NCBI GenBank assembly: GCA_040755835.1
Contig: JBFMAB010000041.1
Coordinates: forward strand, 109,979-173,978
DNA from: JADLDB01 sp040755835
GTDB lineage: Bacteria; Myxococcota; Myxococcia; Myxococcales; Myxococcaceae
Direction of reading: 5' to 3'
DNA: 64,000 nt
The notes under the pieces were generated by a model. The model saw nothing but the letters and a program-made list of their open reading frames with translations, did not search any database and was not told the DNA's origin. Of this stretch, positions 24,771-32,510 are shown piece by piece. Every line of letters begins with the position of its first letter. Within the stretch, counting starts at the first letter, position 1. Position numbers and translations under genes: made by a program.

Positions 24771-26288
24771 GTGACGGCACGACGACTGGTGAAGGCGGCG
24801 GTGCTGGTGGCGGGCTCGCTGCTGGCGATGGAGGCGAAGGCCTTCTGCGGCTTCTACGTCGCCGGCGGCGGCGCGGAGCTGTTCAACAACGCGACCCAGG
24901 TGGCGCTCATGCGCGACGGCACGCGCACCGTGCTGTCGATGCAGAACAACTACCAGGGGCCGCCGGAGGACTTCGCGCTCGTCGTCCCGGTGCCGGTGGT
25001 GCTGCAGAAGGACAACGTGAAGACGCTGCCCCGCGAGGTCTTCGATCGTCTGGACAAGCTCGCCGCGCCGCGGCTGGTCGAGTACTGGGAGCAGGACCCC
25101 TGTGCCGTGCGGGAGCGCAGACGGCGCGAGCATGAAGACAAGAAGAGGATGGTGTCGTTCGGCGCTCCGGGGGCGAAGGGCGGCGGTGGGTTCGGCGTGG
25201 AGATCCTCGCCGAGTTCGCCGTCGGCGAATACGAGATCGTCATTCTCTCGGCGAAGGACGCGCTCGGCCTCGACGGGTGGCTGAAGGCGAACAAGTACAA
25301 GATCCCCGACGGCGCCGAGCCCCTGTTCCGCCCGTACATCCAGCAGGGGATGAAGTTCTTCGTCGCGAAGGTGGACGTGAAGAAGGTCACCTTCAAGGAC
25401 GGGCAGGCCATGCTGTCGCCGCTGCGCTTCCACTACGACGCGGAGAAGTTCGAGCTGCCGATCCGCCTGGGGCTCATCAACGCGAAGGAGAAGCAGGACC
25501 TGATCGTCCACATCCTCGCGCGCAACCAGCGGTACGAGGTGGCCAACTACCCGAACGTCACCATCCCGACGAACATCGACCTCGTGCCGAGCGCGAAGAG
25601 CGAGTTCCCGTTCTTCTACGTGAGCCTCTTCGACAACACGCTCAAGAAGAACCCGGGCGCGGTGATCACCGAGTACGCGTGGCAGGCGACTTCGTGCGAT
25701 CCGTGCCCGACTTCGCCGCTCCAGCCGGCCGACATGACGCTGCTGGGCGGCGACGTGTTGCCGCCGCTCAAGAACGCCGGGGACGTCCAGTGGGACCCGC
25801 AGTTCCAGTTCGTGCTGACGCGGTTGCACGCGCGCTACGACAAGGCCGGCGCGTCGGAGGACCTGGTGTTCCGCGCGGCGAGGCCCATCGAGGGTGGCCG
25901 CGAGTTTGACCGCGACGGCGAGGGCCTTCGGCAGACGGCGCAGGAGGCGAGCTACAACAACTTCCAGGCGCGCTACGCGATCCGCTACCCGTGGAGGGGC
26001 GAGGTGACGTGCAGCGACCCGCTGTGGGGCGTGTGGGGCGGCCCGCCGGCGGGCCAGGCGTCTGGAGGGACGCAGGCCGCGCAGAACACCGCGTTCGTGA
26101 AGCGCGACGAGACGCTGGTCGCGAAGCTGGCGGAGGCCGCGGTGCCGGCTTTCGACATCAAGGGCCACAAGCCGAAGTCGGGCGTGGCGCTGCGCGGTGA
26201 GCCGAAGGCCGGGGCGCCGAAGCCGGAGGCCCCGAAGACGGAGCCGGCGCCCGCGCCCGCGAAGCGCTGGTGGGAGTTCTGGAAGTAG
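24771..26288 (+). CDS. DUF2330 family secreted protein, copy 2
   Basis: This 505-residue protein is a clear paralogue of the preceding one, with the same N-terminal FCGFYVAGGGAEL, the NNYQGPPEDFALVVPVP stretch and the YEIVILSAKDALGL region. The start is GTG one base after the stop of copy 1, so the pair is translationally coupled. It differs by lacking about 60 residues before the LTRLHARYDK segment and by a Pro/Lys-rich C-terminal tail (APKPEAPKTEPAPAPAKRW). Function is unknown. The duplication is old, because silent and replacement differences are frequent. Confidence 0.88.
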   Translation: MTARRLVKAAVLVAGSLLAMEAKAFCGFYVAGGGAELFNNATQVALMRDGTRTVLSMQNNYQGPPEDFALVVPVPVVLQKDNVKTLPREVFDRLDKLAAPRLVEYWEQDPCAVRERRRREHEDKKRMVSFGAPGAKGGGGFGVEILAEFAVGEYEIVILSAKDALGLDGWLKANKYKIPDGAEPLFRPYIQQGMKFFVAKVDVKKVTFKDGQAMLSPLRFHYDAEKFELPIRLGLINAKEKQDLIVHILARNQRYEVANYPNVTIPTNIDLVPSAKSEFPFFYVSLFDNTLKKNPGAVITEYAWQATSCDPCPTSPLQPADMTLLGGDVLPPLKNAGDVQWDPQFQFVLTRLHARYDKAGASEDLVFRAARPIEGGREFDRDGEGLRQTAQEASYNNFQARYAIRYPWRGEVTCSDPLWGVWGGPPAGQASGGTQAAQNTAFVKRDETLVAKLAEAAVPAFDIKGHKPKSGVALRGEPKAGAPKPEAPKTEPAPAPAKRWWEFWK

Positions 26289-26297
26289 CACCTGCTG

Positions 26298-26338
26298 CCC
26301 CCTCTCGCCCATCGGAGGCGAGGGGTGGGGTGAGGGGA
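26298..26338. repeat. REP-like palindromic repeat, copy A
   Basis: A C/T-rich arm CCCCTCTCGCC faces GGCGAGGGG, followed by GGGGTGAGGGG. It has the same style as the element at 29768-29813, so both may belong to a dispersed intergenic repeat family. It could also slow or end transcription before the cytochrome gene. Confidence 0.5.
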
Positions 26339-26346
26339 AGAACCGA

Positions 26347-28398
26347 ATGCTGCTGACATGGATCCTCGCAGCCGCGCCCGCCCTGCTCCCCGCCGACGCC
26401 CCGCAGGCGCCGGGACAGCTGCGCGTCGAAGGGCCGCGGACCATCCCTTCAGCGAACCTGGACGACGCGAAGAACTGCGGCACCTGCCACATGGACATCG
26501 CCGCGCAGTGGCGCACCAGCGCGCACGCGTGGGCCAGCTTCAACAACCCCGTGTACCGGGTGACGGTGGAGAAGCTGCGCGCCGATCGCGGCGAGAAGGC
26601 CAGCCGCATGTGCGCCGCGTGCCACGATCCGGCGTTGCTCACCTCCGGCGCGATGGACCAGAAGGCGATCGCCGCCGACGACGCGCGCGCGCACGCGGGC
26701 ATCACCTGCACGAGCTGCCACTCGGCGGTGCACGCCGCGCGCGACGGCAACGGCAGCCTCACCCTGCGCAGCGACACGGTCTTCCCCACGCGTGGCGAGG
26801 ACTCGTCGCTCGAGGCACACCGCGCCCGCGTCGGCAACGAGGCGCTGCGCACCGCGGATCTCTGCGGCACCTGCCACCGCGCCTTCCTCGACTCCAGCAC
26901 CGGCAACGAGGCGGCCTTCTTCGGGATGGACGACTTCGGGGCCTGGGAGAAGTCGGCCTTCGCGGGCAGCACGGCGGAGCGGCCGGACCGCGTGAAGCAG
27001 CAGGACTGCAAGGCCTGCCACATGGCGCGGGAGCCGGCGGTGCTGGGCGACGTCGCGGCGAAGGACGGCACCGTGCCGTCGCACCGCTTCCTCGGCGGGC
27101 ACACGTACCTCGCGGCCATGCGGAGCGACGCCGACGCGCTCGCGCGGACGCAGAGGTTCCTCGAGGGCTCGGTGACGGTGGACGTGGGCGAGGCGAGGCT
27201 CAACGGCGGCGCCTGGTCGGTGCCCGCGGAGCGCGTCACGCCGAAGCCCGGCGACCGGCTCGAGCTGGACGTCGTCGTCTTCAACGAGCGGACGGGCCAC
27301 CGCTTCCCGGGTGGCGTGCTGGACAACCAGGGGGCGATCGTCGACCTCGAGGTGGTGACGGCGTCGGGCCGGGCCGTGGCGCGCTCCCGCGACCACCAGC
27401 TGCGCGCGCAGGTCGTCGACCACGAAGGCCGCCCGAGGCAGCGGCGCGAGACGCACGAGTTCCTCGCGGCGGTGTGGAACCACACGGTGCCGGCGCGCGA
27501 CGCCCGCGTGGCGCGCTTCACGGTGACGGTGCCGGCGACGCTGAGCGCGAAGGACTTCCCGCTGACCGTGCGGGCGCGGGTGGCGCACGTGGCGCGGCTT
27601 CCGGAGCTGGCGGAGTTCGCCTGCGCGGACGCGAAGACACCGCGCGGGCAGGCCTTCGCCGCCGTGACCCGGCGGCTCCACGGCACCGCGCCGGATCCCT
27701 GCGTCGCGCAGCCGGTGACGGTGGTCGCGCAGACCGAGCGCCGGTTGGACGGGAAGGGCGCCGACGGCTTCTTGCGCGCCTACCGGCTCGGGCTGGGGCT
27801 GTCCGTGGGCCTGCAGGAGTACCTCGACGACGCGGAGGGCGCGCTGCGCCACGCCCTGGCCCTCGCCACCACCACCGAGGAGCGCGCCACCGCCGCGTGG
27901 GCGCTTGGATCCCTGGCCGGACACCGCGGGCAGACGGACGCGGCGCTCGCGTGGCTGGACCGGGCCGAGGTGGACACCGGCGCCACCGCCGCGACGTGGA
28001 AGGCCCGCGGCGACACGTACGCGCAGGTCTGGCGCTGGGAGCGGGCCGCCGACGCCTACCGCCGCGCCACCGAGCTCGCGCCGAAGGATCTCGCGCTCTG
28101 GCAGTCCCTCGCCATGGCCGAGGCCAGCGCGGGCCGCTACGAGCAGGCCCTGGCGGCCGCCCAGGTGGGGCTCGGGCTGCACCCGCGCGATGGCGATTGC
28201 CTCCGCGTGCAGGCGTTGTCCCTCGAGCGGCTGGGGGCGGATCCGAAGACCGTCTCCATGGCGCTCGACCGCGCGCTCGATTACCGCGCGCCGGACGACG
28301 GTCCGCGGGCGAAGGCGCTGTGCGGGAAGAACGTGCCAGGCTGCGCCGACCGCCGGAACCCCGTCCCCGTGTACGTCGTGCCGGGCGCGACGCCCTGA
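26347..28398 (+). CDS. Five-haem c-type cytochrome with C-terminal TPRs
   Basis: The ATG at 26347 gives 683 residues with a short signal peptide. Five CxxCH haem-binding motifs lie in the first 240 residues: CGTCH, CAACH, CTSCH, CGTCH and CKACH. This N-terminal part resembles the cytochrome c554-type multihaem electron carriers. A beta-rich middle domain follows (about 270-430), then TPR repeats at about 500-640. The product is probably periplasmic, handing electrons to an unknown partner while the TPRs recruit a protein. It follows the DUF2330 pair after 58 bases holding a REP-like element. The fused TPR region is uncommon. Confidence 0.85.
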   Translation: MLLTWILAAAPALLPADAPQAPGQLRVEGPRTIPSANLDDAKNCGTCHMDIAAQWRTSAHAWASFNNPVYRVTVEKLRADRGEKASRMCAACHDPALLTSGAMDQKAIAADDARAHAGITCTSCHSAVHAARDGNGSLTLRSDTVFPTRGEDSSLEAHRARVGNEALRTADLCGTCHRAFLDSSTGNEAAFFGMDDFGAWEKSAFAGSTAERPDRVKQQDCKACHMAREPAVLGDVAAKDGTVPSHRFLGGHTYLAAMRSDADALARTQRFLEGSVTVDVGEARLNGGAWSVPAERVTPKPGDRLELDVVVFNERTGHRFPGGVLDNQGAIVDLEVVTASGRAVARSRDHQLRAQVVDHEGRPRQRRETHEFLAAVWNHTVPARDARVARFTVTVPATLSAKDFPLTVRARVAHVARLPELAEFACADAKTPRGQAFAAVTRRLHGTAPDPCVAQPVTVVAQTERRLDGKGADGFLRAYRLGLGLSVGLQEYLDDAEGALRHALALATTTEERATAAWALGSLAGHRGQTDAALAWLDRAEVDTGATAATWKARGDTYAQVWRWERAADAYRRATELAPKDLALWQSLAMAEASAGRYEQALAAAQVGLGLHPRDGDCLRVQALSLERLGADPKTVSMALDRALDYRAPDDGPRAKALCGKNVPGCADRRNPVPVYVVPGATP

Positions 28399-28500
28399 TT
28401 GCTGTCGTGCAGCACGCGGCGCGTGAGACCCTCGCTATTCCAGAGGCTTATTGGTTGTGCAACCGCGAGAGCTGGCCGTGGCACAGGGCGCCGCGGAGCG

Positions 28501-28523
28501 CCTTGATCCGGCTTCGGTCAAGG
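28501..28523. promoter_or_regulatory. Hairpin or operator before the thiolase gene
   Basis: CCTTGA-T-CCG and CGG-TCAAGG form a nine-pair stem with one bulged T around GCTT. It lies 50 bases before the thiolase start. There is no T run, so it is more likely an operator or leader hairpin than a terminator. A second short dyad, GGTTG and CAACC, lies near 28452. Confidence 0.35.
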
Positions 28524-28572
28524 GTCATAAGCCGTCCGACGGGATTCACCCCCACCTCGAAGGAGAGACTCC

Positions 28573-29751
28573 ATGGCTCGAGACGTCGTGATCGTTGGCG
28601 CTGCGCGGACCCCCATCGGTGCGTTCCAGGGCGCGCTGTCCTCGATGTCGGCGCCGCAGCTGGGCGCGGTGGCCATCAAGGCGGCGCTCGAGCGCGCGGG
28701 CGTGAAGCCCGATCTGGTCGAGCAGGTGTTCATGGGCCACGTGCTGCAGGCGGGCGTGGGTCAGGCGCCGGCGCGGCAGGCGGCGCGCTTCGCGGGGCTG
28801 CCCGACGGCACCCCGTGCGTCACGATTCACAAGGTGTGCGGCTCGGGCCTGCAGTCGGTCGTCAACGGGTACCAGGTGATCGCGCTCGGTGAGGCGGACG
28901 TCGTCGTGGCCGGGGGCATGGAGTCGATGTCGAACGCGCCGTACCTCTCGCACCAGCTGCGCGGCGGTGCGCGCATGGGCCACGTCGAGTTCAAGGACTC
29001 GATGGTGTCCGACGGCCTCACCGACGCGTACGACAACATCCACATGGGCCTGTGCGCCGAGGCGTGCGCGGCGGACATGAAGATCAGCCGCGCCGCGCAG
29101 GACGAGTTCGCGATCGAGTCGACGAACCGCGCGATCCGCGCGCAGAAGGAAGGCCTGTTCAAGAACGAGATCGTCCCGGTGTCGGTGCCACAGAAGAAGG
29201 GCGACCCGGTGGTGGTGAGCGAGGACGAAGGCCCGAAGAACGCGAAGCCGGACAAGATCCCGTCGCTCAAGCCGGTGTTCAAGAAGGACGGCACGGTGAC
29301 GGCGGCCAACGCCTCGTCGATCAACGACGGCGCGGCGGCGGTGGTGCTGATGAGCGCCGACAAGGCGAAGGCGCTGGGGCTTTTGCCGCTGGCGAAGATC
29401 GCCGGTCACGCGGCCGCCGCGCGCAAGCCGGTGGAGTTCACGATCGCCCCGACGGACGCCATCAACAAGCTGCTGACGAAGACGGGCAAGGCGGTCGGCG
29501 ACGTGGACACCTGGGAGATCAACGAGGCGTTCGCGGTCGTGTCGCTGGCGAACAACCAGCTGCTCAAGCTGGACCCGTCCAGGGTGAACGTGCGCGGTGG
29601 CGCGGTCGTGCTCGGCCACCCGATCGGCGCCTCGGGCACGCGCATCCTCGTGACGCTGCTGCACACCATGAAGGACCAGAACTTCAAGCGCGGCGTCGCG
29701 TCGCTCTGCATCGGCGGCGGCGAAGGCATCGCGATGATGGTCGAGCGCTGA
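28573..29751 (+). CDS. atoB: Acetyl-CoA C-acetyltransferase (thiolase)
   Basis: The enzyme joins two acetyl-CoA to acetoacetyl-CoA or runs the reverse thiolysis. The 392-residue protein carries the nucleophilic Cys in HKVCGSGLQSV, the conserved NEAFAV, the catalytic His in GHPIGASGTR and the second Cys in LCIGGGEG. An excellent AAGGAGA lies before the ATG. In this organism it can both supply acetoacetyl-CoA for the mevalonate operon and close the acetoacetate breakdown route with the CoA-transferase encoded at 30716-32086. A biosynthetic or degradative thiolase cannot be told apart by sequence alone. Confidence 0.92.
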   Translation: MARDVVIVGAARTPIGAFQGALSSMSAPQLGAVAIKAALERAGVKPDLVEQVFMGHVLQAGVGQAPARQAARFAGLPDGTPCVTIHKVCGSGLQSVVNGYQVIALGEADVVVAGGMESMSNAPYLSHQLRGGARMGHVEFKDSMVSDGLTDAYDNIHMGLCAEACAADMKISRAAQDEFAIESTNRAIRAQKEGLFKNEIVPVSVPQKKGDPVVVSEDEGPKNAKPDKIPSLKPVFKKDGTVTAANASSINDGAAAVVLMSADKAKALGLLPLAKIAGHAAAARKPVEFTIAPTDAINKLLTKTGKAVGDVDTWEINEAFAVVSLANNQLLKLDPSRVNVRGGAVVLGHPIGASGTRILVTLLHTMKDQNFKRGVASLCIGGGEGIAMMVER

Positions 29752-29767
29752 ATCGCTGAGGACTGAT

Positions 29768-29813
29768 GCCTCTCCCGCTGGGGAGAGGGTGGCCGAAGGC
29801 CGGGAGAGGGGTG
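29768..29813. repeat. REP-like palindromic repeat, copy B
   Basis: CCTCTCCC and GGGAGAGG form a perfect stem around GCTG. A second hairpin GGCC-GAA-GGCC and GGGAGAGGGGTGA follow. This is the typical form of dispersed intergenic repeats seen in many proteobacterial-type genomes. It lies 16 bases after the thiolase stop. Confidence 0.65.
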
Positions 29814-29852
29814 ACGAGCCGGTCCCGGCCTTTGGTGCTTGAGTCGGCCGCG

Positions 29853-30008
29853 ATGAGCCAGGTCGAGGACCAGGTTCGGCAGGCGCTGGTGATCGAGCTC
29901 GAGGCGGTGCTGCGCCCCGGCTGGACGGTTCGGCTGCTCAGCGCGTCGGGCTCGGTGGACGAGACGCGCGTCGTAGTGAAAAGCCTGCCGTCGGCGAGGC
30001 AGGAGTAG
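29853..30008 (+). CDS. Small hypothetical protein (51 aa)
   Basis: From the ATG at 29853 the frame encodes MSQVEDQVRQALVIELEAVL and then a beta-hairpin-like half (WTVRLLSASGSVDETRVVVKSL). The longer version starting at 29766 would run through the palindromic repeat, so I prefer the internal start. It lies convergent to the nucleotidyltransferase gene. No family is recognised, and it may not be a real gene. Confidence 0.4.
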   Translation: MSQVEDQVRQALVIELEAVLRPGWTVRLLSASGSVDETRVVVKSLPSARQE

Positions 30009-30013
30009 CGCCA

Positions 30014-30484
30014 CTACCGCTTGTTTTTGCTCTTCGGCAGCCCACGGAGCAACTCGAGGTCGAGCAGGTCCTTCGGCCTCCCCGCGGCGCGCTTGTTCGC
30101 CACGAGATCCTCCCGGCTCAACACGCCGACGCGTTCGCCCCCCAGCGTGGCCCGCAACCTTCGCTTCCAGGCGGCTTCGAACGCGCACCCCGAAATCGAC
30201 GTCAGCAGGTCGATTCGGAGGGGCGGTCGTCCCAGCATCACGACCATCTCGGGGTTCTCGAAGTCCTCGACGCCCAGCCCAGTGAGGCCCGAGAACCCGA
30301 AGTCGTCCAGGGCCGCCAGCACGCGCCGCGCATTCGCCGGATCATTTGCGACCCACACGTCGAGATCGGCCGTGTACCGAGGCACTCCGTGCGCTGCGAG
30401 CGCGTGTGCGCCGACGACGAGGTACTTCACCTTCCTCGCGTTCAGTGACGACAAGAACTCTTGCCAGTCTCGCGGAAGTTCCAT
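30014..30484 (-). CDS. MNT/AbiEii-like nucleotidyltransferase
   Basis: The 156-residue protein starts MELPRDWQEFLSSLN and shows a minimal nucleotidyltransferase core: YLVVGAHALAAHG (the GG/GA-S-like loop, here GAH), RYTADLDVWV with the catalytic acidic pair DLD, and a later LRIDLLTSI with the third acidic residue. The C-terminus KRAAGRPKDLLDLELLRG is typical of DUF6036 and related proteins. Such proteins are usually found directly downstream of a short helical gene, as here, and some are toxin-antitoxin components. Whether it transfers nucleotides to a protein or RNA is not known. Confidence 0.8.
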   Translation of the reverse strand: MELPRDWQEFLSSLNARKVKYLVVGAHALAAHGVPRYTADLDVWVANDPANARRVLAALDDFGFSGLTGLGVEDFENPEMVVMLGRPPLRIDLLTSISGCAFEAAWKRRLRATLGGERVGVLSREDLVANKRAAGRPKDLLDLELLRGLPKSKNKR

Positions 30485-30608
30485 GTCTGAACGCCCTCAA
30501 CGTCTCAACCGCCGCGATGCGCTCCGCCACCGGAACGCTCAACCAGTACGCCGCGTCGGCCTCGTCGGCGGCGGCCTTGCTCTGGAAGACGCGAATCGTG
30601 CGCTTCAT
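30342..30608 (-). CDS. Small partner protein of the nucleotidyltransferase
   Basis: The 88-residue frame begins MKRTIRVFQSKAAADEADAAYW and continues SVPVAERIAAVETLR, the form of the short helical protein that usually precedes AbiEii-like nucleotidyltransferases. In family members the protein ends near the start of the next gene. Here no stop occurs and the frame overlaps the nucleotidyltransferase gene by 143 bases, with an Arg-rich tail after about residue 60 that looks like shadow sequence. The N-terminal 58 residues look genuine. Together the pair may be a toxin-antitoxin-like module. Confidence 0.6.
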   Translation of the reverse strand: MKRTIRVFQSKAAADEADAAYWLSVPVAERIAAVETLRAFRHGTSARLARVLVVTEREEGEVPRRRRTRARSARSASVHGRSRRVGRK

Positions 30609-30715
30609 GCGACGAGAATCCCTTGCGGAGCGGCCCGGCGCAACACGACGGAACGACCGCTTTTCGTTGTCATGCCCCCGCCGGCGCGGGAAAACCGCCT
30701 GCGGAGGGCTCGCCC

Positions 30716-31417
30716 GTGAACAAGGTCGTCGCCTCGGCTGACGAGGCCGTCAAGGACATCCCCGATGGCTGCACGCTCATGGCCGGAGGCTTCGGCCTCT
30801 GCGGCAACCCGGAGAACCTGATCAGCGCCATTCACAAGAAGGGCGTGAAGAATCTCACGATCATCTCCAACAACTGCGGCACCACCGATCTCGGCCTCGG
30901 CATCCTGCTGAAGAACAAGCAGGTGAAGAAGATGGTGTCGAGCTACGTGGGCGAGAACAAGGAGTTCGAGCGGCAGTTTCTGTCGGGCGAGCTCGAGGTC
31001 GAACTGAACCCGCAGGGCACGCTGGCCGAGCGCATCCGCGCTGGGGGCGCCGGCATCGGCGGCTTCTATGTGCGCACCGGCGTCGGCACCGAGGTCGCCA
31101 GGGGCAAGGAGACGAGGATGATTGACGGGCACGAGTACGTGCTCGAGTCGCCGCTCAAGGCCGACTTCGCGATCGTCCGCGCCTTTAAGGCCGACACCTG
31201 GGGCAACCTGGTGTTCCGCAAGACGGCGCGCAACTTCAGCCCGATGATGTGCATGGCCGCGAAGGTGACGATCGTCGAGGCCGAGCACATCGTGCCCGTC
31301 GGCGACCTCGACCCCGACCTCATCCACGTGCCCAGCATCTATGTGAAGCGGATCATCCAGGCGAAGGGGCTGCAGCGCTGGATCGAGCGCCGCACCGTCC
31401 GCCCCAGGAAGGCCTGA
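30716..31417 (+). CDS. scoA: Succinyl-CoA:3-ketoacid CoA-transferase, subunit A
   Basis: The enzyme moves CoA from succinyl-CoA to acetoacetate. I use the GTG at 30716, preceded by GGAGG, giving 233 residues and starting VNKVVASADEAV. Family features are MAGGFGLCGNPENLI, the SNNCGTTDLGLG stretch, GAGIGGFYVRTGVGT and FRKTARNFSPMMCMAA. A longer frame upstream runs into the divergent gene and is not used. Subunit B follows after 12 bases. With the thiolase upstream it completes acetoacetate activation and cleavage; acetoacetate is also a product of the lysine pathway to which kdd belongs. Confidence 0.93.
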   Translation: MNKVVASADEAVKDIPDGCTLMAGGFGLCGNPENLISAIHKKGVKNLTIISNNCGTTDLGLGILLKNKQVKKMVSSYVGENKEFERQFLSGELEVELNPQGTLAERIRAGGAGIGGFYVRTGVGTEVARGKETRMIDGHEYVLESPLKADFAIVRAFKADTWGNLVFRKTARNFSPMMCMAAKVTIVEAEHIVPVGDLDPDLIHVPSIYVKRIIQAKGLQRWIERRTVRPRKA

Positions 31418-31429
31418 GGAGACACGACC

Positions 31430-32086
31430 ATGCCGCTGACGCGTGAACAGATCGCCGCCCGGGTCGCCAAGGAGCTGAAAGACGGGTTCTACGTGAACCT
31501 GGGCATCGGGCTTCCGACCCTCATCCCCAACTACGTGCCCGCCGGCGTCGAGGTGGTGCTCCAGTCCGAGAACGGCATGCTGGGCACCGGCCCCTATCCG
31601 TTCGAGGGCGAGGAGGACCCCGACCTCATCAACGCCGGCAAGGAGACGGTGAGCGAGATCAAGGGCACCGCCTACTTCGACTCGGCCGCCAGCTTCGCGA
31701 TGATCCGCGGCGGGCACATCGACCTCGCCGTGCTCGGCGCCATGGAGGTCAGCGAGTTCGGCGATCTCGCCAATTGGATGATCCCCGGCAAGATGGTGAA
31801 GGGCATGGGCGGCGCGATGGACCTCGCCGTGGGCGCCAAGCGCGTCATCGTCGCCATGGAGCACGCGACGAAGGAAGGCGGGCACAAGATCGTGAAAGAG
31901 TGCCGGCTCCCGCTCACCGGCAAGCGATGCGTGCACGCGATCTGCACCGACCTCGCGTGGATCGACATCACCCCCGAAGGGTTGTTGCTGACCGAGCTGG
32001 CGCCGGGCGAGACGGTCGAGTCCGTTCAGAAGCTGACCGGCCCGACGCTCAAGGTGTCGCCCACCTTGAAGACGATGGCGATTTGA
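31430..32086 (+). CDS. scoB: Succinyl-CoA:3-ketoacid CoA-transferase, subunit B
   Basis: The 218-residue beta subunit carries the catalytic Glu that forms the CoA thioester, in VVLQSENGMLG. Other conserved segments are VNLGIGLPTLIPNYV, SFAMIRGGHIDLAVLGAMEV, and NWMIPGKMVKGMGGAMDL. It is spaced 12 bases after scoA and the two must act as a heterotetramer. The start is ATG. Nothing unusual is seen in its length or motifs. Confidence 0.94.
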   Translation: MPLTREQIAARVAKELKDGFYVNLGIGLPTLIPNYVPAGVEVVLQSENGMLGTGPYPFEGEEDPDLINAGKETVSEIKGTAYFDSAASFAMIRGGHIDLAVLGAMEVSEFGDLANWMIPGKMVKGMGGAMDLAVGAKRVIVAMEHATKEGGHKIVKECRLPLTGKRCVHAICTDLAWIDITPEGLLLTELAPGETVESVQKLTGPTLKVSPTLKTMAI

Positions 32087-32119
32087 CGCCCCCTCGCTTC
32101 GTGTAGAGTCCCGCCCATC

Positions 32120-32500
32120 ATGGCGGACAAGGCAAAGTCCACGCGGAAGTCAGAGCGCCTGCAGCACGAGCTGCTGGTCGCGTACCGAACCGTCGATGGC
32201 TTCATCACCGACTGGGCGGTCAACATCAGCCGCGGCGGCATGTTCATCAACACCCGCAACCCGCTCGCCATCGGCAGCGTGGTGCGGCTGATCGTCAGCC
32301 TCCCGGACGCCGCGTTCCCGTTCGATCTCACCGGCCGGGTGATCCGCGTGCACCCGAACGATCCCGACTCGGACCAGGTGCCGGGCATGGGCATCGAGTT
32401 CATCGACGTCGACGAGGACAAGCGCACGCGCCTCGAGCGCTTCGTCGATCGCCTCCGCAAGGAGCTGCCGGACATGACGGCCGCTCCGTCGAAGAAGTAG
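32120..32500 (+). CDS. PilZ domain protein, TIGR02266 type
   Basis: The 126-residue protein is a single PilZ domain, a receptor for cyclic di-GMP. It has an Arg-rich start, RKSER, which fits RxxxR, and the (D/N)xSxxG motif as NISRGG, followed by the beta-barrel segment. The stretch DWAVNISRGGMFINT is diagnostic of the myxobacterial TIGR02266 subgroup and is one of the best lineage clues in the window. The conserved C-terminal GMGIEFIDVDE and a Lys-rich tail are present. Binding partners cannot be predicted from sequence. Confidence 0.9.
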   Translation: MADKAKSTRKSERLQHELLVAYRTVDGFITDWAVNISRGGMFINTRNPLAIGSVVRLIVSLPDAAFPFDLTGRVIRVHPNDPDSDQVPGMGIEFIDVDEDKRTRLERFVDRLRKELPDMTAAPSKK

Positions 32501-32510
32501 CAGCGTTCGC

